Assembly (NCBI RefSeq): GCF_001653135.1
Contig: NZ_BDDS01000001.1
Location: forward strand, 496,001 to 560,000
DNA: 64,000 bases
Reading direction: 5' to 3'
From: Pseudoalteromonas neustonica
GTDB taxonomy: Bacteria; Pseudomonadota; Gammaproteobacteria; Enterobacterales; Alteromonadaceae
Below the pieces are notes generated by a model that saw only the letters and a list, made by a program, of their open reading frames with translations, was not told the origin of the DNA and did not search any database. The first letter of the stretch is position 1. Each line of letters opens with the position of its first letter. Positions 18,412 to 26,092 of the stretch are shown piece by piece. Made by a program: the position numbers and the translations under genes.

Positions 18412-19331
18412 AAATATTGATAACTGGCTCAGAAGGGTTTGTTGGTAAAAACTTATTAGTGTATTTAAAATCTGAAGGTTTTTTGGTTTTTGCTCCTACA
18501 TTCTCTGAGTTGGATTTATCTGATGCATCGGCAGTTAAAGCATACTTAGCATTAAATCAGTTTGATGTAATAGTTCATTGTGCAACAACGGATAGAACTA
18601 ACTTTGGTTACCCGTCAGAGGTTTTAAGAAACAACCTAGCTATGTTTTTTAATCTTCTTCATAACAAAGCTCAGAATACTCGGCTGATTAATTTAGGATC
18701 TGGCTCAGAGTATTCTAGGGAGTACTGGCAACCAAATATGCCTGAAACATATTTAGGAGCTTATGTGCCTGCTGATGATCATAGTTATGCAAAATACTTA
18801 ATTAGTCGTTATATAGATGATCTTAAAGACTTCAATGTTACTACATTAAGAATATTTGGTATTTTTGGTCCCTATGAAGACTACAAGAGTAAATTTATTT
18901 CTAACTGTATCGCTAAGAACTTAGCTGGTTTAAATATCGAAATTTTTAAAAATACCTATTATGACTATGTTTATGTTGACGATTTTTGTCGAATAGTGAA
19001 AGAAATGCTCGATACCCCTTGGCAAGAGACTAGTTATAACGTTACTAGTGGGAAGCGTATAGATCTATTGTCTTTGGCTCGCTTAGTCACTAACAATAGC
19101 AAGAATAACACGTCTATCTCTATTTTAAATGAAGGGCTAGGCGTTGAGTACTCGGGTTGTAATAAACGTATAAAGTCATTATTACCTAATTTTTCATTTT
19201 CTAAAATGGAAGACTCAGTAAACAAGCTATACGCTTTTTATCAAGAGCAAGCCAGCTCTATTGAGGTTGATGCATTAAAAAAAGATGACTATTTACAATA
19301 CGCAAAATCCATACAAAAAGTGACTCAATAG
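18408..19331 (+). CDS. SDR family epimerase/reductase 2 with altered catalytic site
   Basis: This 307-residue extended SDR protein begins with KILITGSEGFVGKN and is similar along its length to the SDR gene at 13288. I chose the ATG at 18408, with GGAGGG upstream and ATGA overlap with the TPP gene, over the TTG at 18396. The catalytic Tyr-X3-Lys is altered: where SDR 1 has TYGLSK, this protein has DHSYAK, so His125 stands in the Tyr position before Lys129, and a Tyr is at 127. GSGSEY is retained. It may use another residue as acid, bind substrate without catalysis, or catalyse a different reaction. In a YerE-like pathway, a reductase for the new side-chain keto group would be expected here. 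Confidence 0.82.
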   Translation: MKILITGSEGFVGKNLLVYLKSEGFLVFAPTFSELDLSDASAVKAYLALNQFDVIVHCATTDRTNFGYPSEVLRNNLAMFFNLLHNKAQNTRLINLGSGSEYSREYWQPNMPETYLGAYVPADDHSYAKYLISRYIDDLKDFNVTTLRIFGIFGPYEDYKSKFISNCIAKNLAGLNIEIFKNTYYDYVYVDDFCRIVKEMLDTPWQETSYNVTSGKRIDLLSLARLVTNNSKNNTSISILNEGLGVEYSGCNKRIKSLLPNFSFSKMEDSVNKLYAFYQEQASSIEVDALKKDDYLQYAKSIQKVTQ

Positions 19332-20384
19332 ATGCATTTTACCCAAACTCTAAATGATGACTTTATTAAGATTCAACAAGCAACAACTGGCTTTAATTTT
19401 TTAGAAAGTAAGCGGGTGCTGATAACAGGTGCTAACGGTTTTATAGCATCATACCTAATTAATTATTTCTTATTTTTAAATTCAAAGTGTGGGGCTAAGA
19501 TAAAAGTAATAGCCTTGCTTAGAAATAAAAATAAGTTAGATAAGCAGGTAGCGGCTAATGAAGCTGTTGAAATAGTAGAGCAGGACATTTGTCAGCCAAT
19601 AACGTTAAATTATGCAGTTGATATAATCCTGCATACGGCAAGTTACGCATGCCCGTCTTTTTTTGAAACTGATCCTGTAGGTACATCTTTACCAAATACA
19701 TTAGGTACACACTTTTTACTCGAATACGCAAAAAACAACCCTGTTCAGCAGTTTGTTTTTTTTAGTACAACAGGCGTATATGGCCATAACCCTGCTGAAC
19801 GTTACCCCTTGACTGAAACTGATTTTGGTTCACTGGACTGTGCAACATTGAGTTCGTGTTACTTAGAAAGCAAGCGTATGGGGGAAAATCTGTGTATAAG
19901 TTACCATAAGCAACATGGCATCCCTGTAAAGATTATCAGGCCTGCAATTACATTCGGGCCAGGCATTGACCTCAAAGGAAACCGTTCATATGAGGATTTT
20001 ATTGGAAAGGTTTTGAGCGATGAAGACATTGAATTGCTGTCAGATGGCTCAGCCATAAGAAATTTTTGTTATATCTCGGACTTTATATCTGGCTTATTAA
20101 CAGTCATTTCTCAGGGCAGTTTTGGTGAGGCTTATAATGTTGCTACAGATGAAGACATAAGTATTTCACAACTGGCTGAAAAGTTAACCGCAGAAGTTTT
20201 TCAAGACAAGCAGTTAAAAGTTATTTATAAAAGCAGCACAGTAAACAAAGCATTAAGAACTGAATTTAATAGAACGACCGTTGATATCAATAAAACAAAA
20301 GCCTTGGGCTGGGAGTTGCAGGTTTCAACATTAAAAGGTTTCGAAAGAACGGTAAAACATTATAACGAATTAAGGAACATGTAA
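19332..20384 (+). CDS. NAD-dependent epimerase/dehydratase (extended SDR)
   Basis: The 350-residue product is a full-length extended SDR enzyme of the NDP-sugar epimerase/decarboxylase group. VLITGANGFIASYL near residues 29-42 is the nucleotide-binding loop, FFSTTGVYG near 140-148 includes the catalytic Ser/Thr, and CYLESKRMGE has Tyr-X3-Lys. Later KIIRPAITFGPG and FCYISDF segments match the substrate-binding side. The 25-residue N-terminal extension before the first strand is seen in some UDP-glucuronate decarboxylase-like proteins. The gene starts right after the previous stop. The substrate could be either a CDP or UDP sugar. It is more distant from the other two SDR genes than they are from each other. 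Confidence 0.82.
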   Translation: MHFTQTLNDDFIKIQQATTGFNFLESKRVLITGANGFIASYLINYFLFLNSKCGAKIKVIALLRNKNKLDKQVAANEAVEIVEQDICQPITLNYAVDIILHTASYACPSFFETDPVGTSLPNTLGTHFLLEYAKNNPVQQFVFFSTTGVYGHNPAERYPLTETDFGSLDCATLSSCYLESKRMGENLCISYHKQHGIPVKIIRPAITFGPGIDLKGNRSYEDFIGKVLSDEDIELLSDGSAIRNFCYISDFISGLLTVISQGSFGEAYNVATDEDISISQLAEKLTAEVFQDKQLKVIYKSSTVNKALRTEFNRTTVDINKTKALGWELQVSTLKGFERTVKHYNELRNM

Positions 20385-21304
20385 TGAGTATGCTTACATT
20401 GAAACAAAAATACCTATCAGGAAAGATAAGTAAGCAAGATTATATTAGAGAAATGCATGATGAGCATAAAAAGTTATTTTGCTATAAAAAATTATTAGAA
20501 AACAATGATGTAATAAATATACAGATAAGTAAAGAAAGTGTGATTTTTACGATGAAGGGAGGATTAAAGCTTTATGTAGATGAAGAAGATAGACGTTTTA
20601 TTCCTATAGAAATCCTAAACTTTGGCGCGTTTGACCCTACAGAAAGAAGATTGCTTTTTAGCTTAGCTGAACAAAGCAATGTTGTATTTGATATAGGAGC
20701 AAACATAGGGTGGTACACGTTGAATTTTGCAAATGCTAACCCTTCGGTATCAGTTCACTCATTTGAACCAATTCCATTTACCTTTCAATACCTCGAAAAG
20801 CACTTGGAATTAAATGAAGTCAACAATGTGACTATAAATAACTTTGCACTTTCTAATGAAAAGGGTGAAGCACAGTTTTACTGGGGCCGAGATGAAACGG
20901 GTAGTAGCTCCATGGAAAATATTCAAGAACGCGATAATGCAAATATAGTAACTTGCCAGTTAAGCACCATCGATGATTATTGCGAAGAAAACCGTTTAAA
21001 TATTGATTTTATTAAATGTGATGTTGAAGGGGCCGAGCTACAAGTTTTTCAGGGTGCAAGTACTATTTTAAAAAGGGATAAGCCGGCAGTGTTTGCTGAG
21101 ATGCTCCGTAAGTGGTCTGCTAAGTTTGGGTACCACCCGAACGAGATAATAGATATATTTACTGCAAACGGGTATAGGTGCTTTGCGTATGAGTCTAGTG
21201 AATTTAAAGAGTTTTTTGAGATTACAGACACAACAGAAGCAACAAACTTCTTTTTTCTTCACACAGATAAACACGCTGACGTAATAAATAATGAATGCAT
21301 TTAA
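20384..21304 (+). CDS. FkbM family methyltransferase
   Basis: The 306-residue product has the FkbM SAM-binding start VVFDIGANIGWYTL (about 100-113), the acidic HSFEPIPFTF segment, and DFIKCDVEGAELQVFQGA, the typical motif IV of the family. FkbM enzymes O-methylate sugars and polyketides. Here it probably methylates a hydroxyl of the flagellin glycan, in keeping with methylated glycans known from other polar flagella. About 100 residues before the SAM domain are unusual and may bind an acceptor. It overlaps the previous stop by one base (TAATG) and the next gene by 14 bases. Confidence 0.87.
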   Translation: MSMLTLKQKYLSGKISKQDYIREMHDEHKKLFCYKKLLENNDVINIQISKESVIFTMKGGLKLYVDEEDRRFIPIEILNFGAFDPTERRLLFSLAEQSNVVFDIGANIGWYTLNFANANPSVSVHSFEPIPFTFQYLEKHLELNEVNNVTINNFALSNEKGEAQFYWGRDETGSSSMENIQERDNANIVTCQLSTIDDYCEENRLNIDFIKCDVEGAELQVFQGASTILKRDKPAVFAEMLRKWSAKFGYHPNEIIDIFTANGYRCFAYESSEFKEFFEITDTTEATNFFFLHTDKHADVINNECI

Positions 21305-22280
21305 ATTAGGCATTGCAATACCCAGTTATAACAGAGGAGAGACACTTGATTTCTTCTTTGAGGTACATATTTCAAGGCTGAAAAAATTCAATGTCCCTGT
21401 CTATATAACAAATAACGCATCTACAGATAATACCTTAGATGTGTTAAAAAAGTGGAAAGAAGTTTACCCTAATATATTTTGGGAAACTGGTTTAACTACA
21501 GTTCATGCAGACCATAACGTTCAAAAAGCGCTAGCGTTTGCTAAGTCAGAATATGTTTGGTTATTAGGGGATTCATATGAGATCCCTGAAATAAGTTTAG
21601 AGCGCGCAATAGCCCAATTAGAGCATGATTGCTCAGATATATTTGTTTTAAACTTAGTAGGCAGACATGCTGCCTCCTCTCCCATTATGTATGATAATGC
21701 TTCTCTTGTATCGCGTGAAATATCTTACTTAGTAAGTTGTATTGGTTGTTTAATATTTAATAAGTCCAAATTAGATTTCACCCTTTTTGAATTGTATCGA
21801 GGATCAGATTTTGGCCATTTTGGTTACGTATTCCACTATATTTCACAGTGTGCTTTTAAGTTAACTCTACTAAGTAATGTTTCTATTGTTACTTTAAAAA
21901 CACCCCAGCGAAAAAAACCATGGTCTACGGGTTACTTCGAGATTATTTTTGCTAAATTTCCAAAGCTAGTTCTTTCTTTACCTCAATCGTATTCAGAAAA
22001 TGAAAAAATAGCTATTATCAAATTGTTTTTATATAAGTCTGGATTGTTAGGCTGGCGAAACCTTATGAATGTGAGGGCAAGCAATAATTTGACACAAAAA
22101 TCATTAAGTATGTATAAAAAAAGTATAAACCAATATTCATCGTGGTATACAAGGCAGATTATTAATGTCTTACTTTATATACCTGTGAATGTGTGCCGTT
22201 TTATTCTGTTTATTGTTGAAGGTTATAGAAGGTATTTCTTTAAGGTTAAAAGCTTTCTTGGTATTAGAGAGGTAAATTAG
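21291..22280 (+). CDS. Family 2 glycosyltransferase
   Basis: The 329-residue product starts with KLGIAIPSYNRGETLDFF, then ITNNASTDNTLDVL and AKSEYVWLLGDSYEIPE, the GT-A fold signature of family 2 glycosyltransferases (nucleotide-binding start, Asp-rich strand, then the acidic metal motif reduced to GDS). The C-terminal 80 residues are basic with a hydrophobic stretch (VLLYIPVNVCRFILFIV), so the protein may be membrane-associated. It is the last gene of the forward sugar run and ends 22 bases from the convergent spsF-like gene. It could add the CDP-derived sugar to the Maf-linked nonulosonate or build another surface glycan. Confidence 0.83.
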   Translation: MNAFKLGIAIPSYNRGETLDFFFEVHISRLKKFNVPVYITNNASTDNTLDVLKKWKEVYPNIFWETGLTTVHADHNVQKALAFAKSEYVWLLGDSYEIPEISLERAIAQLEHDCSDIFVLNLVGRHAASSPIMYDNASLVSREISYLVSCIGCLIFNKSKLDFTLFELYRGSDFGHFGYVFHYISQCAFKLTLLSNVSIVTLKTPQRKKPWSTGYFEIIFAKFPKLVLSLPQSYSENEKIAIIKLFLYKSGLLGWRNLMNVRASNNLTQKSLSMYKKSINQYSSWYTRQIINVLLYIPVNVCRFILFIVEGYRRYFFKVKSFLGIREVN

Positions 22281-22302
22281 CATCTATCGTTTTTAAAGTA
22301 TG

Positions 22303-23028
22303 TTAGGCCACTTTTTGCTCTACGTGTTTATTTATATCGGTGATGTGAGGGTTTTCCTTTAATGTTTTTATTAAATCATTATAAGAAAAATCAACTTTAT
22401 TCAAAAAGTGATCATAAACAGCGGTAATTGCTTTGTAATCGTCTGGTTCATCAAGTGTTAGGCGAAAGTGGCTATAATCTTCATGCGCACTGAATGTGTG
22501 GGTCGTTATGGTATTAAATTTTGCCATGCCTAACGTCACATGTTCACGATCGGCGGGTGATGTGGCTTTTAAATAAGTATTTTCTAATAATTTGAAAGAA
22601 AATGCACAACAATCTAGCCCCCTAGGGTAACCACTGTGCGGGCCTAAATTAACCATGTCATAATTTTGACTCGTTCTTTCATTAATGACTTGCGTACAAA
22701 GCGCTTCATCAATCAAGGGGCAATCACTGGTTAACCTGACTATGGTTGTTGATGGTTTTGCGCCATAATGCTTTGCAGCTAAATAATAACGACTTAGCAC
22801 GTCGTGCGTGTCGCCTTGATAGGTTTTTATATTTAACTGCGCGCACAAATCTAAAATGGGTTGTTCAGTTCCATCATTCGTCGTTGCAATAATGATATGT
22901 TTATGCCAACTAGGTAAGCGTTCAAGCATAACTTGTAACACGGGTTTGCCACACAGTGGTAACATCACTTTTGCAGGCAATCGAGTTGATGTCATACGTG
23001 CTTGAATTATTACTAATACATCAGACAT
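22303..23028 (-). CDS. spsF: SpsF-like cytidylyltransferase (probable CMP-nonulosonate synthetase)
   Basis: The 241-residue product has the nucleotidyltransferase start VLVIIQARMTSTRLPAKVM, then GKPVLQVMLERL and VRLTSDCPLID. These are typical of SpsF (COG1861-type) proteins, relatives of CMP-KDO and CMP-sialate synthetases. In pseudaminic acid clusters of marine gammaproteobacteria this slot normally belongs to PseF, which makes CMP-pseudaminate. The classical PseF start (IIPARGGSKRIPRKN) is absent, so this is a different branch doing the same job by inference. It is divergent from pseI, and no other CMP-sugar synthetase is present. A TGTTTAATGG stretch precedes the gene. Confidence 0.8.
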   Translation of the reverse strand: MSDVLVIIQARMTSTRLPAKVMLPLCGKPVLQVMLERLPSWHKHIIIATTNDGTEQPILDLCAQLNIKTYQGDTHDVLSRYYLAAKHYGAKPSTTIVRLTSDCPLIDEALCTQVINERTSQNYDMVNLGPHSGYPRGLDCCAFSFKLLENTYLKATSPADREHVTLGMAKFNTITTHTFSAHEDYSHFRLTLDEPDDYKAITAVYDHFLNKVDFSYNDLIKTLKENPHITDINKHVEQKVA

Positions 23029-23157
23029 GTTTAATGGTAATCATAATTATTATTGAGATAAATATAGCAAATCATTACACTCTTGCACATAACTTAAAGG
23101 TTAAAATCCTTTTGGATCAATGTGATTTATTAATTTATAAGCTAGTCGAATAGGTTT

Positions 23158-23172
23158 AGGTATAAAGTTTGC
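23158..23172 (+). promoter_or_regulatory. Candidate sigma-54 promoter for pseI operon
   Basis: AGGTAT-N5-TTGCT with exact GG-N10-GC spacing (GG 23159-23160, GC 23171-23172) ends 42 bases before the pseI ATG in the 186-base divergent gap. The -24 box has A in place of the usual first T. No equivalent element is seen on the opposite strand for the spsF-like gene. Confidence 0.55.
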
Positions 23173-23214
23173 TTAAATGTAATGGTTTTTGACAGTGCAA
23201 TTTAGGGATCGTAA

Positions 23215-24255
23215 ATGGCGTTTAATTCTGAAATTACCATTAATGGTAGAACTATCGGGTCAGGCTACCCTGTGTATATTATTGCCGAAATGTCAGCTAA
23301 TCACGGGCAAGATTTAGAGCAGGCAAAGGCGTTGGTAAGGGCGGCTAAAGAGGCTGGAGCGGATGCAATCAAGTTGCAAACGTACCGTGCAGATACTTTA
23401 ACGATGGATTGTAAATTACCGCACTTTGAAGCAACTGGGCCATGGAAAGGGCAATACTTATATGATCTTTACGAAGGTGCATATATGCCATGGGATTTTC
23501 ATGCTCCGTTGGTACAATTGGCAAATGAAATAGGTATAACAATTTTCTCTTCTCCATTTGATGACTCTGCTGTGGATTTATTGGAATCGTTAGATTCACC
23601 GGCATATAAAATTGCTTCACCTGAGTTGATTGATCATGCGCTGATTCGAAAAGTCGCAGCAACTGGAAAACCGATGATCATGTCAACCGGTGGTGCAACC
23701 CTTGCTGAAATAACTGATGCGGTTCAAGTTGCAGAGCAAGCGGGGGTGAAAGAGTTGTGCGTATTAAAATGTACTAGTACTTATCCAGCCCCTGCAGAGT
23801 CAATAAATTTAGCCACTATTCCTCATCTAGCGGATAGTTTTAAGTGTCCAGTGGGGCTTTCAGATCATACTTTAGGTAATGATGTACCCATAGCATCAGT
23901 CGCTTTTGGCGCACATGTTATCGAAAAACATTTTGTATTAAGCAAAGATGATGAAACGGCTGATAGCTTTTTTTCAATGACACCAGATGAACTTAAAGCA
24001 TTAATACATGGTGTTCGACAAGTCGAAAAAGCGATTGGAACAGTACATTATCCCCTTAAACCTTCACCTAATCGCCGTTGCTTATACACGACTAAAGATA
24101 TTGAATCAGGAGAGATTTTAACCGTTGATAATGTTGCGAATCTTCGACCGGGTGGTGGTGAGTTAGCCCCAAAAGAATTACCGAATGTTATTGGTAGGAA
24201 GGCGCGCCTATTTTTACCTCGCGGTACACAGCTATGTTGGCAGGATATGGAATAA
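23215..24255 (+). CDS. pseI: Pseudaminic acid synthase PseI (NeuB family)
   Basis: NeuB-family synthases condense phosphoenolpyruvate with a six-carbon sugar to form a nine-carbon nonulosonic acid. The 346-residue product has VYIIAEMSANHGQDLEQA (about 19-36), ADAIKLQTYRADTLT, SSPFDDSAVDLL, a YKIASPEL block and GLSDHTLGNDVP, then a C-terminal antifreeze-like SAF domain from about residue 285. The PFD and DHT patterns and the GPWKGQYLYDLY segment near residue 72 fit PseI rather than NeuB or LegI. The ATG follows TTAGGGATCG. It heads a forward unit with the ACP, the PseG-GNAT fusion and the ligase. The assignment to pseudaminate rather than legionaminate also rests on PseB and PseC. Confidence 0.92.
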   Translation: MAFNSEITINGRTIGSGYPVYIIAEMSANHGQDLEQAKALVRAAKEAGADAIKLQTYRADTLTMDCKLPHFEATGPWKGQYLYDLYEGAYMPWDFHAPLVQLANEIGITIFSSPFDDSAVDLLESLDSPAYKIASPELIDHALIRKVAATGKPMIMSTGGATLAEITDAVQVAEQAGVKELCVLKCTSTYPAPAESINLATIPHLADSFKCPVGLSDHTLGNDVPIASVAFGAHVIEKHFVLSKDDETADSFFSMTPDELKALIHGVRQVEKAIGTVHYPLKPSPNRRCLYTTKDIESGEILTVDNVANLRPGGGELAPKELPNVIGRKARLFLPRGTQLCWQDME

Positions 24256-24260
24256 TTAGC

Positions 24261-24509
24261 ATGATAAATGAAGAGTTATTACAAGGTTTTTTTTGTGATT
24301 TTTTAATTGCACGCGGTATTAGTATTTCAAAGAAAAATATTAATCACTTTAATTTTACTGGTTCAGGTAGCATTGATTCATTTGAAATTCTTAGCATGAT
24401 TATGGAGCTTGAAATGCTTACTAGTATTCATCTGAGCCCTGATGAACTCATGGATGAAAATAATGCAACTGTGGGTGGTTTGATTGAAACGCTATTGAGT
24501 AAGCAATGA
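24261..24509 (+). CDS. Acyl carrier protein
   Basis: This 82-residue acidic, helical protein has the phosphopantetheine attachment motif GSIDSFEILSMIMELE, where Ser40 in DSFE is the expected attachment site. Size and motif position are normal for a stand-alone ACP. I chose the ATG at 24261; the in-frame ATG at 24234 would lie inside pseI. It overlaps the next gene by 4 bases. An ACP is not part of the standard pseudaminic acid pathway. Together with the adjacent AMP-ligase and the GNAT domain it suggests that an acyl group is loaded on ACP and passed to an amino group of the sugar. Confidence 0.85.
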   Translation: MINEELLQGFFCDFLIARGISISKKNINHFNFTGSGSIDSFEILSMIMELEMLTSIHLSPDELMDENNATVGGLIETLLSKQ

Positions 24510-26092
24510 ATATTGTAGCTCGAGTTTCTACGTGTTTAGGTATTGGCCATTTAATGCGTATAAAGTGGCTGCTGCTTGAGTTGCAGTCAAATACTCAAGC
24601 TAGCCTCACTTTGGTTTTAGATATTCAAAAAGCTGATATAGCGCCTTTTATACAAGAGCTGATATGTGATGATATACATTTTGTTAAAACGGCGTCCAAA
24701 CAAGATATTGCTACTTTACTAAGCGTAATAAAAACCTCAAATGCTGATTTGGTAATACTCGATCATTACGATTTAGATATTGAATATGAAAAACAAATTG
24801 GTAGTGTAGGCGCAAAATTAGCGGTATTTGATGACTTAGGCAGAGATCATGATTGTGATTTTTTATTCGATGCTAAGTGGGTGGGAGAGCTAACTCACAA
24901 ACGCTATGATAAAAAATCATCAGCAAAAACTCGTCATTTTTTAGGGCCTGATTTTTCATTATTAGCCCCCCCATTTAGCCAAACTTTGAATACGCACGTT
25001 TCAAAAAGTAAAAATAAAACGAATATTCTTTGTTCTTTAGGTGGTGGTGGCGATCTTAGCATTTTTGCATCATTAGTTAATTCAGTACCTCATGAGCTAC
25101 ATAGTCAAATCCAATTTACGGTTGTAGTTGGTCCTAAAGCTGAAAATAAACAGGTTATTACTCGCCTTGGGGAGAAATTTAAAAACATAACGATTTTATG
25201 TTCTCCTTTATCTATAGCAAACGAATACAGCAATACTGATTTATTTATTGGAGCATTGGGTACATCATTATACGAACTGGCTGCATTAAAAGTACCTGCA
25301 ATTACATTTTCTATCGCAGCTAATCAAGAAAATGATATAACTCACTTACAGCAATTAGGGCACTTTTTACATCTAAATGAATTCACAGATTCCCAAGCAT
25401 GTTTATTAGGCGCTCAGCTGGGTGGCTTTATTTGTTGTTTACCTCGTATTAAAAAGCTACGCCATAATGCAATTGTTACTGTTGATGGTTTAGGTGTAAA
25501 GAGAGTTGCTGCAATTTTGCAAGCGCAGGAGTTTGACGTAACTGACATAAGTAGCCAAGTAAGGGAGGCAAACCACATTGCTCAACTTACCACGCAATAC
25601 GCAGTACGCGAGGCTGAGGATAGCGATGTAAATAATTACCTAATTGCTAGGAATTTACCAAGTAATTCACAAAAGATGACCATTAACGCAGATATACCGA
25701 GGCTTGAACATTACTTATGGTGGTTTCGAAGTGAAAGAAAATCGTATGTTGTTGAGAAAATAGGTATTCCTGCTATGTATGTATGGCACCAGTATGTATC
25801 TGCAAACTCGCATGATTATTTATATGGTGGTTGGTTTACAGCACGCAATGATGTGCCTTTTAATTTGGCTATGTTGACTCTTCAATGGCAGCTTGATTTT
25901 TGTAAAGCCAGTCATCCCAACGCTATTTGGCTTGCCGTGATCCACAAAGATAATAAATTCGTCAATTTGCTCAATAAATATATGGGGTTTGTGTCAACGC
26001 CTATCGACTCTGTTGAATATACTACAACCCAACAGTTATTCCCTTTAGCCGATGAACAATTTAATTTTGTGATGTGGGATCCAAATGCATAA
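24506..26092 (+). CDS. pseG: PseG sugar-nucleotide hydrolase fused to GNAT acyltransferase
   Basis: The 528-residue product is twice the length of PseG. Residues 1-350 match PseG, which removes UDP from UDP-2,4-diacetamido-2,4,6-trideoxy-L-altrose. The start VARVSTCLGIGHLMRIKW corresponds to the family's RADxSxxIGxGHxMRC block, with His15 in the catalytic position. DHYDLD, then AVFDDLGRDHDCD, CSLGGGGDLSIFA and GALGTSLYELAAL follow. Residues from about 370 look like a GNAT domain: VREAEDSDVNNYL at its start and IHKDNKFVNLLNKYMGF at its end. This would take the PseH N-acyltransfer role. Fusion of hydrolase and acyltransferase beside an ACP and a ligase hints at a non-acetyl acyl donor. The GNAT part is diverged, so its donor is inferred. 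Confidence 0.85.
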   Translation: MNIVARVSTCLGIGHLMRIKWLLLELQSNTQASLTLVLDIQKADIAPFIQELICDDIHFVKTASKQDIATLLSVIKTSNADLVILDHYDLDIEYEKQIGSVGAKLAVFDDLGRDHDCDFLFDAKWVGELTHKRYDKKSSAKTRHFLGPDFSLLAPPFSQTLNTHVSKSKNKTNILCSLGGGGDLSIFASLVNSVPHELHSQIQFTVVVGPKAENKQVITRLGEKFKNITILCSPLSIANEYSNTDLFIGALGTSLYELAALKVPAITFSIAANQENDITHLQQLGHFLHLNEFTDSQACLLGAQLGGFICCLPRIKKLRHNAIVTVDGLGVKRVAAILQAQEFDVTDISSQVREANHIAQLTTQYAVREAEDSDVNNYLIARNLPSNSQKMTINADIPRLEHYLWWFRSERKSYVVEKIGIPAMYVWHQYVSANSHDYLYGGWFTARNDVPFNLAMLTLQWQLDFCKASHPNAIWLAVIHKDNKFVNLLNKYMGFVSTPIDSVEYTTTQQLFPLADEQFNFVMWDPNA

